From positions 18,980,001-19,044,000 of the forward strand of contig NC_073340.2 of assembly GCF_027580225.2 (NCBI RefSeq): a stretch of DNA of 64,000 nucleotides. Reading direction: 5' to 3'. The position numbers were made by a program, and so were the translations under genes. This DNA is from Misgurnus anguillicaudatus. Its lineage: Eukaryota > Chordata > Actinopteri > Cypriniformes > Cobitidae. The notes under the pieces are model-generated. The model saw only the letters and a program-made list of their open reading frames with translations. It had not been told where the DNA came from and did no database searches. Of this stretch, positions 34,595 to 47,095 are shown in pieces (position 1 is the stretch's first letter; each line of letters opens with the position of its first letter).

Positions 34595-34899
34595 CTCACA
34601 TGCATTATTAGTCAACTATCCTCAACCATAAAACTTTTTTAAATCATAGAAACACTTTTACCTATGGATGCACAGATGTATTGGTCTATACTTTTTCCTA
34701 TACTTTTCATTTTCTACGATCGGACATCAGCTAATGGTTAAAAGACAACCAATGATCATCAGGGCCTATTATATCCTGGCAATTAAAAGGGGCGTAAAAT
34801 TGCATTAGAATTTTTACTGTGAGTCATTTTTTAATGGGTGACAATAAAAACAGAATTGCAGTTTGTAAGGGTTGTACGTCTAGGTTTTCATGGCAGTCT

Positions 34900-35045
34900 T
34901 TTTTTTAAGCATTTTTGGCAGACACTTTTATCCAAAGCAACTTGGAGTGCATTGCAAGGTATACATTTTTTACCAGTATGTGTGTTACTGGGATCGAATA
35001 CGTGACCTTTTGCAGCTGCTAACGTAATGCTTTACCACTAAACTA
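34900..35045 (-). mobile_element. tRNA-derived SINE copy
   Basis: Read on the minus strand: box-A-like TAGTTTAGTGGTAAAGCATT, box-B-like GTATTCGATCCCAGTAA, then the tail GCACTCCAAGTTGCTTTGG and ATAAAAGTGTCTGCC. This order of promoter boxes and tail defines the SINE. It is not a functional tRNA gene. Confidence 0.7.
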
Positions 35046-35185
35046 TACATGAGCACATAATCATTTTGTTGGTATCTATCAGTATCATCAGATGTTTTTC
35101 AAAATAATACAATATCAGTAAAATCACACGTTTTAATAAATTATCAACTCCAGAAACAATACCAATGTGTTAGTACTGTATGAAA

Positions 35186-35780
35186 CAGTGGCGGCTCGTG
35201 ACTGCACTTCCGAGGATGCGCTAATTCATAATAAGTGTTCGGATTGTCACGTGTGTGGTTCCCTTTTCCAAAATATGTGTCATGCTTGTGGAGAGATCCT
35301 GTGTGCATCATGTGTTTTGTCAAAATAAGTGCCTGCTGGAGACGCGTCAAAACCATTTATGATTAAAGAGACGCTTGCGTTCCCTAAATACACGCAAGAC
35401 ACTCCCTTAACAGTAAACTCTGATTACGCATGAGATTGTGCGAATATCTGGCACACGCGAGCGTCTCCTTTCAAGTTCAAGTTCAAGGCAGCAGGCACTT
35501 ATTTTGGCATGACACGTGATGCACACACGATCTCTCAAAGCGCAGAACACATATTTTGAAATGACGAACCACACACATGACAAGCTACATAAAAATGCAC
35601 TAAACCTACAATTTAAACTGTTATCTTCAATTATGTATAAAATATTCATACTGCTGAGTCTATATGAGCGGCTTATGCTGTCGACAACATCTCGTTTTGT
35701 CATCTCATATAGTTCTGTGTGATTTCGACATCAAGTTACGCCCCCTGCTTCAAGTTACACCCCCCGTCCTGTTGACTACA
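35186..35780 (+). mobile_element. hAT-like element, left end plus inverted interior
   Basis: It begins CAGTGGCGGCTCGTGACTGC. The interior contains an inverted pair: ATGTGTCATGCTTGTGGAG ... CATGTGTTTTGTCAAAATAAGTGCCTGCTG against GCAGCAGGCACTTATTTTGG and CACGTGATGCACACACG. No matching right end was located, so the limit is approximate. Confidence 0.5.
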
Positions 35781-38286
35781 GTGGTCAAAAAAAAATAAAA
35801 CTGCAATGTAATACAAAATAATACAGTTAATGCACAATTTAAATTTGAAGTTAAATCCTCAGGCATATCAGTCAGATCTTCAGGATGTGTAAAAATAGCC
35901 ACAGACACAGTTCATTGGTTTTAGATCCAAACATCCTGGAAGGTGTTCAAATTAGAGGAAGAGAGCAAGTAGAAAGAAAATCAATGAAGAAAAAAGAGAT
36001 TAAGGATATGGAAAGCCAAGAACATTGGTTTGTCAGATCTCCCTGTATTCTAGCTGACAAAGTTCTTTTCTATGGGAGGTGTAGGACACAATTCTGCAAA
36101 GCAGGAAACCTTGAGGCAATGTGAGAACATTGTACTGATACACATTCTCATAACCGTTTAGCTTCACTAGGGACATAACTGACTATATTCATGAACCTTG
36201 TGTGTTTTTGTCATAACCTGTGTGCATTTGACAGTTTAAGAACAATAAGACATGAAAGGGAACTCATTTTAGTACTCAAGCGCCGTGTGACATCCAGCTC
36301 TCTGTATGTGTACATTTACAAAACCATATCTGAAGAACAGCGTGTGAGTAAAATCGCTTGAAAGTTTAAACTGGCAAGTCTTCAAAATGCATGAATATAA
36401 TAAACTTGAGCACTGAACGTGATAGAAATATATACGCTGTTAAATAGAAGATGTGAAGGAGCGTCTTTTTGTATGCTCCCTAGCACGATTTTTACTTTCT
36501 CTCTGTAAAAGCAAATTGTGGATACATTTTAATCAATCTAATATAATCATACTGCGCACCGCTACTGTGTCCTAACAGTATAAGGTTTATACAGTTGCGT
36601 TTGTATACGTTATGTTATGTGACTTGGCAATCAAAGTGCAATTTACAGTAATTTGTTTTCTACAACATTTTATCTCTCGCTCTCCTTCTTTCTTGTCCTA
36701 TTTTTTCCTCTCGGGTGGGATTTGTCCTAAATTCTTCATGTTTCTGGTCCTAAAAAATGTATCCATACTTACAGTAGATGAGTATTTGCTATGCATGGAT
36801 ATGCAGGTCTTCCTAACAGCTTGTTTCAGAGTAAGTCGTGTCTTCATTAATGCCTCAATGTCCTTATCATGCATCTTCATACATCGAATGAAAATGCCAC
36901 CCCTGAGACCCTCCACAAGATTCACTTCAGGCTATTTTTCTCCTTTTCTCGGTTCATGCTACAGAATGAACCCTTTTTCCTTCTGCCACCACAGCAGAAA
37001 AGAAACCTCAAGGGAATAAAAAGCAGAATTAAAATCTAAATCAAAAACCGTGGAGGTTAGAAGAGTAAAATCTTCCATAATGCCTTTTCCCTGTTTAGTA
37101 TTTAAGCATAATCACGTATGAGACGCTAGGAATGCATTTCTTCGATGTTACAGTATTTTTTGTATCAGGACAGTGTGCACTGTAAACAGATCCAGAGGAT
37201 ACATCTAGGAGAGACCTCCAATATGTTGTTGTTGTTGTTGTTTTTAAGCATACATGTAGTATATTCCTGCAATAAAAAATACTTCATCAAGATGATAGAT
37301 TATTGTCGAAAATCTTTATTGTCAGCAAAAGTTCAGCCATTTCGCAAAATAGCAAAACTGCAATGGTGGAAGTTGAAGTCTAATATACACAAGCTACCTC
37401 GAATAGTCTTTACTTGGCATGATTGCTGCTGACTCAGTTATCATTGGCATGCATTCATCAACTGACTTTAAGAGAAGCAATGATGCGAATGAGGAAATGA
37501 ATCTGAACAGGTGTTAGAACTTCCAACAATTCACAGACAATTACTTTATCAATGGCCTACTTAGTGACCAGACCACCCCTTTTAAAATGTTGTGAATGTT
37601 ATTTCACAGTCATTAAGAGTAAGTGTGGCTTTTTTCCCAGTTGACGATGTTACTTGATTGCCTTTGGCCTTCTAGTTGTTTGCGTGTTGTTTATGTAGCG
37701 GTGCTTTGACACTTATGTGAAGGGATAGGCAAATAGGAGTGTAACCAGCGTGTCAGTGTTTCATAAATAGCGTAATTGTGAAACGGTGCACGCAGATTTA
37801 AATATAGATGCAAGATAATGAAACAAGCAAGGGAAATATAACATGACAATCACAGAGTTTTTTATTATTGCGAGTTGGATCCAGCACACTGCATGTATCG
37901 GATTCTGTTTGTATTTCATTTGAACTTTTTAATGACCCCAATAACAGCCTCCCCCGCAAGCAGTTTTCTTTGGAAAGTTTGGCGCTACATGTTTTCGATG
38001 ACGGGGAAGGAAAATATGTAAATGCTTTCACACTCTCAAGATTTTGGAGTGTTAAAATCGACTTGTGCTTACATTTTCCCACCCATAAACTACATCAGTT
38101 ACTTACTTAAAGTGATCTGAAAAGTAGGTCACTTGACTTTTCACACAAGCTCTAACTTTTTGTATGTGACCATGCAGACATATCCCCCATATCATTTAAA
38201 TACATGTCACAAACTACATTTAACAAAAATAGAGTCAAAATGACAACAGTAAAGTCATATCAATACAGAATTATAATGGCATTTTT
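35781..38286. other. Unique-looking sequence, no gene supported
   Basis: Contains a (TTG)n run near 37224-37242. The longest frame (36612-37019, +) overlaps an open minus-strand frame and has no recognisable domain. Confidence 0.35.
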
Positions 38287-38290
38287 TTAA

Positions 38291-39588
38291 AGGTGCAATG
38301 TGGTACTTTAAGAAGGATCTCTTGACAGAAATGCAATATAATATACATAACTATATTATCAGTGGTGTATAAAGACTTTACTGCAGAGCCGGCGCCAGAC
38401 CATAACTAACAGGGGGGCACTCGGCTTCCAACAGGGGGCACGCAATAGCAACAATAACTTGCAAAAACAAGACATTAAAACAACAAATACAGCAAGACAA
38501 CCTCATACAACTGGTACAGACTTTCAGCTCATTTCCCGTATAAAGTGCAAAAGACCACAAACTATGCGCAAAACTATTGAACTTCGACCGCGGCGTGAGC
38601 GCAAGCTGAGCTCCGCTGCGCTCGCGCTTGGCTCGACGCAACAACAAACCGCCCTCGCGCGGCGCAAGCCATTGAAATGAATGGGTTTCATAGCGCAGCG
38701 CACACCGCGCCCTAGCTTTAAAAAAGCTGCTTTACCATAATCACGTCGTAATGCTGTTAACTGTCTATAGCCACACTTCACATTTAAGCTTACGTAATTT
38801 AAAACAACGCTAACTTACCTTTAAAATAGCTGAAGACGGCGTGTAAGAACATTAAACTTCCTTAAAACAGTGTCCTGTAGATTTGTAAATTCCACCTCGA
38901 CCTCTATCTCTGAGTTTGAGCCAGTCTGTGTTTGCATGAAGATGAAGCAGGCGGTGCTGGTTCGTTCTAAATGTTCTAATATCCATATTTTACACGATCC
39001 ATAAAATGCCGCGAAAAAACACGTTGCTAGTATCAAATCACAAATATGCTAAAGACGTAAGACGGATGAGACGCGGCAATACATCCAATCAGAGAAACTG
39101 GTCTATTTTAATTAAAGAAAACATATATCAACTATATTTTCCTCATTTGATTACATTACAAGTCATGACACATTCAATGTTTAATTTATTTTAATTATTC
39201 TTGATATATATTAAAGTAATAAAAAACTTTGTAGGTGGGGCACAACAACCTGCTCGGGAGGGCACTGCCCGCGAATGCCCCCCCTTGACGCCGGCCCTGC
39301 TTTACTGTATTAAACTGTATTGTTTTTATTGCCTTAGAATGAGACGTTTTTATCTACAAACACCGTGGGTCTCCTTACATGAAAGTCTCCGAAATGTTTC
39401 TACAGTAGCCCTAAACAGACGAACTGTTTCATAGATGGCATTTTGTCACTACGATGTCTCAGACGATTATGTGTTTGTCCTGTGGCGGCTACCATAGCTT
39501 TACTATGCGTTTCAAAAAAGAAGGGTGAGCGGTGGACTGAGCCATTGGTCTCACCGCTAAATGCCACTAAAAGTCCCTCTTTGCACCT
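38291..39588 (+). mobile_element. TTAA-flanked AGGTGCA element, split by a hAT
   Basis: TTAA at 38287-38290 and 39589-39592 flank the ends AGGTGCAATGTGG and TTTGCACCT. Body motifs TATCAGTGGTGTATAAAGAC and GTTTTTATCTACAAACACCG match the copies at 16670, 24104 and 58594. Without the insertion it is about 380 bp. Confidence 0.9.
38384..39299. mobile_element. 916-bp hAT element with perfect 8-bp duplication CTTTACTG
   Basis: Ends CAGAGCCGGCGCC and GACGCCGGCCCTG are inverted, and CTTTACTG flanks both sides exactly (38376-38383, 39300-39307). GGGGGGCAC-type subterminal words occur at both ends. The GC-rich part at 38560-38720 gives open frames on both strands, but no hAT transposase motif is seen, so the element is non-autonomous. 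Confidence 0.92.
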
Positions 39589-39592
39589 TTAA

Positions 39593-40175
39593 CTCCCGGC
39601 AGTCCGTGTTTTGATGTGTTTTTTACTCATCAAAGGGGAATCAACTTATACTCCATCATTGGTAATCATACACTTACGTGTTAGACATAATTTGAAACTG
39701 TGAAGGGTTTACTTTTATTTGTGTACATTCTGAATAACAACAAATTGTGTTTTCGTCAAATAAAGAAAATAAACAGGGTGCACTTATAAACGTTTCTATA
39801 TAGACCTCTGTTTTCTCTTTAAATCTCCTCAAAATCATTCCAGTACAACAATCCTCATTGAGGCATTAGGGGGTTGAGTCTTTATTTCCTCAGGTGTGAA
39901 TCACATCAATATTCATGACCATTGACATTGACCATGACCTTACATATTGCCTTTACACAACATTTGCCTTTTACATCTTTTTTGTAGCAAATTCCCAATT
40001 CTACCAAATCCAGTACTTTTTTGTTTGTGAACAAATGTTTAGTATGTGTTCCTTGGCCTTATTTTAGCTACTTTTAAAATATTTAATTTTACTAACCATG
40101 CCTAAACATAATTTCCTTGAAAATACAGACATGTACATACATGTTACTCACATATTATTGTAGCACAGTTTGTGC
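39593..40175. other. No gene seen
   Basis: AT-rich sequence between two TTAA elements without repeat ends. Confidence 0.35.
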
Positions 40176-40179
40176 TTAA

Positions 40180-40823
40180 AGCAACACCATGTAAGTCTAG
40201 CTCTCAGGGTCTCCCTACAGTTGGGCAACAGTATTGTCTTCTACTACTGTCGTAAAATTTGTTATGGTTACACCAGGGGATACATGTGCGATACCCACAA
40301 ACTCAAAATCACAATCACATAACAGGGGAATTACTTTGCTGATTATTCAGAACAAGCAACACAATTAAGTTAGACTTTTGGTGAGGTAGTCATCATGCAC
40401 TGAACCGTACATGTTTGTAGAATCTAACTACACAGAAGTATTGCGCAAGAACAACATAAGGTTGGGATTTCATCCTCAGAAAAAATAACGTTAGCGACAA
40501 GAAAACCTTTGCTGCTGCTTCGGCCATGATAACAACATACACCCGCGTGACAGCACAAACTTACGCTAGTTAGGCTCTCACATCCGAACTTGAGGAAATG
40601 GGGGTGGGGGCAGAAGTGAGGTATGCTGTAAAGCAGTCGAATTTTGTAGTTCTTTTTGTGCTCGGGTTACTACCCGCACCCCACAGTTCCGTAGTGCCAG
40701 TAAAAGCGACACAGACCCTGTCAGGCTATGGCATACATGTCATTCAACCTATTGTAAGTCAATGTACCATCACAAGGGTCTTGGAAATATATTATGAACG
40801 TTGGAAAACTACATAGTGTTGCT
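40180..40823. mobile_element. TTAA-flanked element with AGCAACACCATGTA ends
   Basis: TTAA at 40176-40179 and 40824-40827 flank AGCAACACCATGTA and TACATAGTGTTGCT. The 644-bp interior has no coding capacity; the frame 40598-40816 is unsupported. Confidence 0.88.
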
Positions 40824-40827
40824 TTAA

Positions 40828-42334
40828 TACAGTGTTATGTGATATTAGCCAAGCAACTGAAAAAAGATCAGAGCATGAAAAACCTCTACCAGTGTCCCAA
40901 AACGGTCGGACCCCAGAGGGTTAAATAACGAGATAATCACAAAATAGGCCTAGACAATAAACTTGAAATGTATTTTGAGCAAAAAAACGATTATTATGAG
41001 AAAAGTGTGATTATAGCACATCAAATATTGATGAGCAAGCTGCTTCATTAATTCAAGAAATGGATGTGGAGAATTACTACAATGGTTATTCTATGACTGG
41101 TCTGGGACTGACTGGGTTTGCTGCCTGCCAACACCTCAAACTGTGGTCGCACAAAACTGAATTAAGTGTCTTCACTCCCTTTTGACATGACACAGATCAT
41201 TGGCAGTGTCACAGTGTGTCATTAAGATCCTAGTCTGATCCTGCTGCTTTAAAATAGCTTCTGTTGACTCTTATTTCTCACCCTTTTCGCACCACAGTGC
41301 ACTTCAGTTCAATGAACAATGAAGCTTGCCGGCATCATTACTGTATCTCAACAAGGAATCAGAAACATCCGTTGAACTCTTTTCCTCATGCTTTTTTCCA
41401 CCACCATGATGCAGCGCAGAGATAGAACGTACAATTTACTAATTTGTGAACCACTTACAGAAAATGTCGTCTGTGATATCTGAATATTCATTGTGGCAAT
41501 TAAGCACTTCATTGCATTTTGAAGTCAATTTGTTGTTATAGTAACACAGCAATGTAGGATGATATAAACGCTGTTTCATTTTAAAGAGGATCGCATAATA
41601 GTGTATAGGCTCTTTGCAATCTACTCTAGTCCATTGAAATATTTAACTTTTGTCTATTCACTAAAAATCTGCCCATAATGACGTATCCTCAATAGTCGTT
41701 ATTTTATAATTTTTTCAAGGCTTTATGATATGAAAGAATTAAACATTTATAGATAAGCAAAGCAATGAAGGATCTAAAATCACCAGATAGCTAATTAGAA
41801 ACCAGCAGAACTGCTCTATATGCCAATTCACACATCTCCTACACACGCCTGCAGAGGATTGTGGTCCGCCTCGCGGACTCCTCGGTCCCATCGCATGAAT
41901 ATGCTAATTTGTTCAGAGCCCACCTTTTCGACTCTCCGTACCTCACTTTACATTTAAATTTCTTCACCTGTCAATGTCATCGCTGTCAACTAGATTGACC
42001 GGCAATGCCGGCGAAATGTCAGTACATGCAGACCCTTCATGTTACGGGCTCAGTGAAGTGACAGATCGTTCTGTGTGTTTTAATAGTACAGGGATTTAAT
42101 GTGGTTTTTCTGTGGATTTACAGTGAATGAGTAGTAAAGTTTCACACCGCGCACAACATATTTGTGATGCCGTGACATTCCAGCTTATTTCCTGTCTAGT
42201 TGTTTAGATCCAAACTCAATTACTGGTTATGCAACCCTTCATTCAGGGCACATTTTCGTTAATTTGCTGGTAAATGTTCTGCAGCTTTTTGTGATGGTTT
42301 TTCACTTAAGTGCAAATTGGGGAAATTATATTTA
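40828..42334. other. Unique-looking sequence, no gene supported
   Basis: No transposon ends. About 41820-42120 is repeat-free with balanced composition (GACCGGCAATGCCGGC palindrome at about 41997-42012) and is a reasonable candidate for conserved non-coding DNA; this is speculation from composition. Confidence 0.3.
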
Positions 42335-42400
42335 AGGCAACAGTTCACCCGAATATGGCAATTTCATCATCATTTACTCATCCTTATGTCGTTATGAATG
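42335..42400 (+). mobile_element. Left-end remnant of AGGGATAGTTCAC-type element
   Basis: ACAGTTCACCCGAATATGGC then ATCATTTACTCATCCTTATG matches the left end at 13165 and stops within 70 bp. Confidence 0.5.
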
Positions 42401-42824
42401 TGAATAGTGACAACGGGGTCACTGTGGGTTTAGTGTCATTGGTTATGATGTGTCCAATCATAGTTTAAATTGATAATACGGGAGTTTGGAAGTTACAGCA
42501 GTTGGTCAGATTTCCCTTGTTAAATTACAGTATGTTCACACAAAGCTGTCATGTGGCCTTGGAAGACTCAGAATAAAATGACAGAATAATTTCATGGTTG
42601 ACTTTCACACCTTTTCAACATGTCTCATTTTGTGTTAGACTGCAAAAGAAAAGCAGACGATGCAGGGGCAGATCCGTGCCGAAGTCTGCATCCAAGTCAG
42701 ATTCTATGTATTTCATAAATAAGCATTAAATTTGACTTGTCTTATGCAAAAGTTACTTTACATTCTCTCCTTTCTCATTCTGTTCATACAAGCGTCCTTA
42801 CTGATAATACTAGCTTCAAATGAA

Positions 42825-44830
42825 AGGATTAGTCAATTTTCTTTAAAAAAAAATCCAGATAATTTACTCACCACCATGTCATCCAAAATGCTGATGTCCT
42901 TCCCCGCTCAGTCGAGAAGAAATTATGTTTCCTGAGGAAAACTCATTTTTTCTCATTTTAATGGACTCCAATGGACCCCAATACTTAACAGGTTTAATGC
43001 CGTTTAAAATTGCAGTTTCAACCGACTCCAAACGATCTCAAACGAGGCATAAGGGTCTTATCTAGCGAAAAAATATGCACTTTTAAACCACAACTTCTCG
43101 TCTTTCTCCGGTCCTGTGACGCACCAGCTCGTAATACGTCATCATATCAAGAGGTCACGGATGACGTATTGAAACTACGCCCAAGTGTGGAGAAAGAGGA
43201 CCGTTCCCACGTTGTTGTATGTTGAATGATACTAATTAATGTTTTTGTGTCAGTTTATTGTTTAAAATTGTCCGCAAATGTGCGTTTCATATGTGTAACA
43301 CGTGACCTTTCCTTAAAGGAATAGTCTACTCATTTTCAATATTAAAATATGTTATTACCTTAAGTAAGAATTGTTGATACTTCCGTCTATCATCTGTGTG
43401 CGTGCACGTAAGCACTGGAGCGCGCTGCGACGCTTCGATAGCATTTAGCTTAGCCCCATCCATTCAATGGCACCATCCAGAGACAAAGCCAGAAGCGACC
43501 AAACACATCAACGTTTTTCCTATTTAAGACGAGTAGTTATACGAGCAAGTTTGGTGGTACAAAATAAAACGTAGCACTTTTCTAAGTGGATTTAAAAGAG
43601 GAACTATATTTTATGGCGTAATAGCACCTTTGGGAGTACCTCGACTCGGCGCAGTAACACCCTCCCTCTCCCATTATGAGAGTGAGAAGAGGAGCGGACT
43701 TTTCAGGCGAGTCGAAGTACTCCCAAAAGTGCTATTACGCCATAAAATATAGTTCCTCTTTTAAATCCACTTAGAAAAGCGCTACGTTTTATTTTGTACC
43801 ACCAAACTTGCTCGTATAACTACTCATCTTAAATAGGAAAAACGTTGATGTGTTTGGTCACTTCTAACTTTATCTCTGTTTGATACCATTGAATGAATGG
43901 GGCTAAGCTAAATGCTATCGAAGCGTCGCAGCTCGCTCCAGCGCTTACGTGCACGCACACAGATGATAGAGGGATGTATCAACAATTCTTAGTTAAGGTA
44001 ATAACATATTTTAATATTGAAAATGAGTAGACTATTCCTTTAAGGAAACATTCCAGGATTTTTTTTTTCATTTTTAGACTTTAATGGACCCCAATACTTA
44101 ACAGTTTTAATGCAGTTTAAAATTGCAGTTTCAAAGGACTCTAAATGATCCCAAACAAGTCTTATCTAGCGAAACCATTGTCATTTTTGGCAGGAAAAAT
44201 ATGCACTTTTAAACCACAACTTCTCGTCTTTCTCCGGTCCTGTGATGCGCCAGTGCGACCTCGCGTAATACGTCATCACGTCAAGAGGTCACGGATGACG
44301 TATCGAAACTACGCCCCAGTATTTACAAGTGTGGAGAAAGAGCACCGTTCCGATGTTGTTGTATGTCAAATGATACTAATTAATGTCTTTGTGTCAGTTT
44401 ATTGTTTAGAATGGTCCCCAAATGTGCATTTCATATATGTAACACGTGACCTTTCCACGGCATTACGCAATTACGTGAGGTCGCGCTGGCTCGTCACTCA
44501 GCCGGAGAAAGACGAGAAGTTGTGGATTAAAAGTGCATATTTTTTATTTTTCTTGTCAAAAATAACAATCGTTTCGCTAGATTAGACCCTTATGCCTCGT
44601 TTGAGATCGTTTAGAGTCCTTTGAAACTCAGTTGAAACTGAAATTTCAAACCGCATTAAAACTTTTACGTATTGGGGTCCATTAAAGTCCATTAAAATGA
44701 GAAAAATCTTGGAATGTTTTCCTCAAAAAACATTATTTCTTCTCGACTGAACAAAGAAAGACATCAACATTTTGGATGACATGGGGGTGTAAATTATCTT
44801 AAGTTTTTTTCTAAATGTAGATGTTTTTAT
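42825..44830. mobile_element. Composite foldback element with duplicated left arm
   Basis: The same family as the complete copy at 48711-49611, recognised by AGATAATTTACTCACCACC, CATGTCATCCAAAATG and CTCGTCTTTCTCCGG. Here the order is left arm and loop (42825-43312), an inserted second foldback (43317-44039), then a partial left arm again and loop (44044-44460), then the right arm (about 44460-44812). The left arm plus loop is therefore present twice in direct orientation. Outer ends are degraded, with no exact TTAA. Confidence 0.75.
43317..44039. mobile_element. TTAA-flanked foldback with about 340-bp near-identical arms
   Basis: TTAA at 43313-43316 and 44040-44043 flank AGGAATAGTCTACTC and GAGTAGACTATTCCT. 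The arms (43317 to about 43655, about 43700-44039) are nearly perfect complements, with only a small fraction of mismatches by eye and a loop of about 40 bp. No coding capacity. Transcripts through it would form a long hairpin. A decayed single arm of the same family is at 26150. Confidence 0.92.
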
Positions 44831-45715
44831 TTCCTGTGTTACACCTCCAACTCCTTATGTGATAAAACTCCTAGGAAAAGCTGACATTAATCAAGCATGT
44901 GCTATAACGTAATGTTGTGGAATCAATGCAACGATTATCACTTTTCCTGTTTAGATGAGAAGGAAAGTCCCAGTGGCATCTCTACCCCATAGAAAATCAA
45001 TCGCAGTGCACGCAGGGTTAAGAATACACAAGTACCGAGCACTGGTCTTAAACTTTAGCCCTGGTAATGCTTAGTCATTACCGTAATTCAAGAATGTTTT
45101 ATTGAAGCCCAGCATGACGGATTACTGCGAAGCTGGTGGAATGTGAAAATAATACGGCCCTGCGGAAAGTTTGTATGTTATGAAATCGTATAATTACACC
45201 ACTTCTGGCTCTTATGTTACGCTTAACTTTATTAGAGTGGATTAATGCAGGTGAAACACATTTTTCACTTCAGGGTTACTGAAAAATAACAACCTCCGTG
45301 TTTTCTAAATAGTCCGAATCATGTCACATATGGGCGGCCGTGCTCCCCCTAACCCGACTCACGGCACCGCTAACTGTGGCTTACTCGCAACTGTAAATAG
45401 GAAAATGATTTTGAACACTGAATATTTCACTCCGTGGTATTTTATCCACTGTAAAACATTAATAAATGATTTATGCTGCCGCCTTAAAATTAATTTGGCT
45501 GCCATGACTTCACACTCAATTAGCATAGTTTGTTTTGTGGAAATATCCCCAATGCTTCACTGTTCAGTGTAATTCCAAAATGAATTTGTAATGCTTAATC
45601 TATAATAATAATTTAATTTTTTCATGCCTCTTGACTTTACTGAAATTCTTTTATACTTTTAAAATCGTGTGTATAAAATAACCAAATAAATAAGTCTGAA
45701 TCAATTATCTTTCAT
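44831..45715. other. Unique-looking sequence, no gene supported
   Basis: No repeat ends. 45290-45570 is repeat-free with TTAATTTGGC and ATTAGCATAG words; the frame at 45321-45572 has no recognisable domain. Confidence 0.35.
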
Positions 45716-45721
45716 GTTTAT

Positions 45722-45840
45722 TTACACTTGCATTTATGCATTTGGCATATCCAAAGCGACATACAGTGCATTCAAGGTACACATTTTTTATCAATATGTG
45801 TGCTTCCCAGGATTTAAGTCCATGATCTTTGCACTGCTGA
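45722..45840 (-). mobile_element. tRNA-derived SINE fragment
   Basis: The minus strand ends with tail words GCACTGTATGTCGCTTTGG and ATGCCAAATGCATAAATG, preceded by the AAAAAATGTGTACCTTGAAT spacer seen in this SINE. The promoter part is decayed. Confidence 0.6.
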
Positions 45841-46085
45841 CACAGTAGATGTGTTTGAGTTGAAATATCCTTAGCTTTCACCAACTGGCGAGACCTGCCG
45901 GTTGCAGGCGGGGAGGAATAAAGAGACGGCTGTCAGGCCGAACGGACACTTTGTGCTGTTGTATGATGGACCTAATATAAATTATTTTTTTCTGCATTAA
46001 AATCAGTACAATGAAAGGCGAAGATAATATAAAAACAAAAATTTGTGTAAGTGGAACTGAATGTCTCAGAATAAACATGCAGCAC

Positions 46086-46105
46086 ACGTTGTTGTTGTTG
46101 TTGTC
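46086..46105. repeat. (GTT)n microsatellite
   Basis: Short GTT run. Confidence 0.7.
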
Positions 46106-46129
46106 AGAGAGTCTGACCAATAAGAATAA

Positions 46130-47095
46130 AGTGTGTCATCATCAAAGCTTTAGCAGCCGATTTTGGGGCATCTGCATTGCCTGACCTAAACGGCTGATCT
46201 AAACTGCAATTCATCGACTGGCCGCTAGAGGCTGGCTCCAAAAGGTAGTCAATTCCCATAGACCTCCATGTCAAAATGGCCAATTTTACACCAGAAAATA
46301 ATATGTTTACAGCCTGGTACAAAAAGTGTTTTTGGTCTATATAGCTAATTTTACCCTTCATGACAACTGTAACAAATTTTTTTGTAACTCATCCGTTTAA
46401 ATTATATTAAGCCCTAAAGGGACAGTAAGTAGGGTTTTAAGTGTTTTATTATTCAAAATCAATGTATTTATTCATAAATATGTCCTTGTTGGTGTCAAAT
46501 GACCTCTGCCAGTGATCTGACTTTTCTTTGTAAGCTTAGAATTTCTTCTCTTTTCTTACATTGAACGAGTAAGTCCAAGGAGGCTTCCATGTTGTTCCGC
46601 CATACTAATAGCAGAGAGGGACAAAAAGCACTAGACTACCAATGCGTTTCCACAACGCGTTTTCATTCAGAACACGTGAACCAGCTGAAGAAGATCAGTG
46701 ATTACATAACGGCTACCATAGTTGCAACACGCATTTGGAAAAGCGAGGCGCTAGAGAGCACTATTCGTTTGAATGCAAAATACAATTTCACCACTAGATG
46801 GGGGTAAATTCTACTTATTGTCCATTAAAAGTCATAATTAAGAGCGTTGCCATTTGAGTGATGGGTGAACCGCCACTGCTGTCACTAGAGTCGCGTTAGG
46901 GGGGCGTGGTTTCAGTAACCATCCACCACAGCTTCACTCACATCCCGCCCGTTGGACCAATTTTCGGATATCCGTGAGTGATGCACGGTGACGCCAAGAT
47001 GGCGAAGGCAGGCACAGCCTACTTTAAACTTCAAAAAAGCTTTTCACAAACCTATGGGTGACATCATGGACACTACGTCCACAAGTCTATGGTGC
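46130..47095 (+). repeat. Dispersed repeat split by a TTAA element
   Basis: The left part (46190-46410) contains CAATTCATCGACTGGCCGCT, GTTTACAGCCTGGTAC and ATAACTCATCCGTTT-like words. The right part (46850-47095) contains GGGGGCGTGGTTTCAG, CCAAGATGGCGAAGGC and ACCTATGGGTGACATCA. I recall these as consecutive parts of one abundant cyprinid repeat. The element at 46418-46824 separates them. Confidence 0.6.
46418..46824. mobile_element. TTAA-type element with AGGGACAGTAAGTAGG ends
   Basis: Left end AGGGACAGTAAGTAGG, right end CTACTTATTGTCC followed by A and TTAA (46825-46828). The left flank is CTAA, one change from TTAA. The interior contains AGGCTTCCATGTTGTTCCGC and has no gene; the frame at 46589-46807 is unsupported. 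Confidence 0.75.

Noticed and set aside
36612..37019. 135-codon plus-strand frame with hydrophobic start
   Set aside because: It overlaps an open antisense frame (36698-36925), and its composition is that of T-rich non-coding sequence rather than a membrane protein family.
44145..44585. 146-codon frame
   Set aside because: It lies entirely inside the arms and loop of a foldback transposon; a similar frame at 43010-43225 reflects the duplicated arm.
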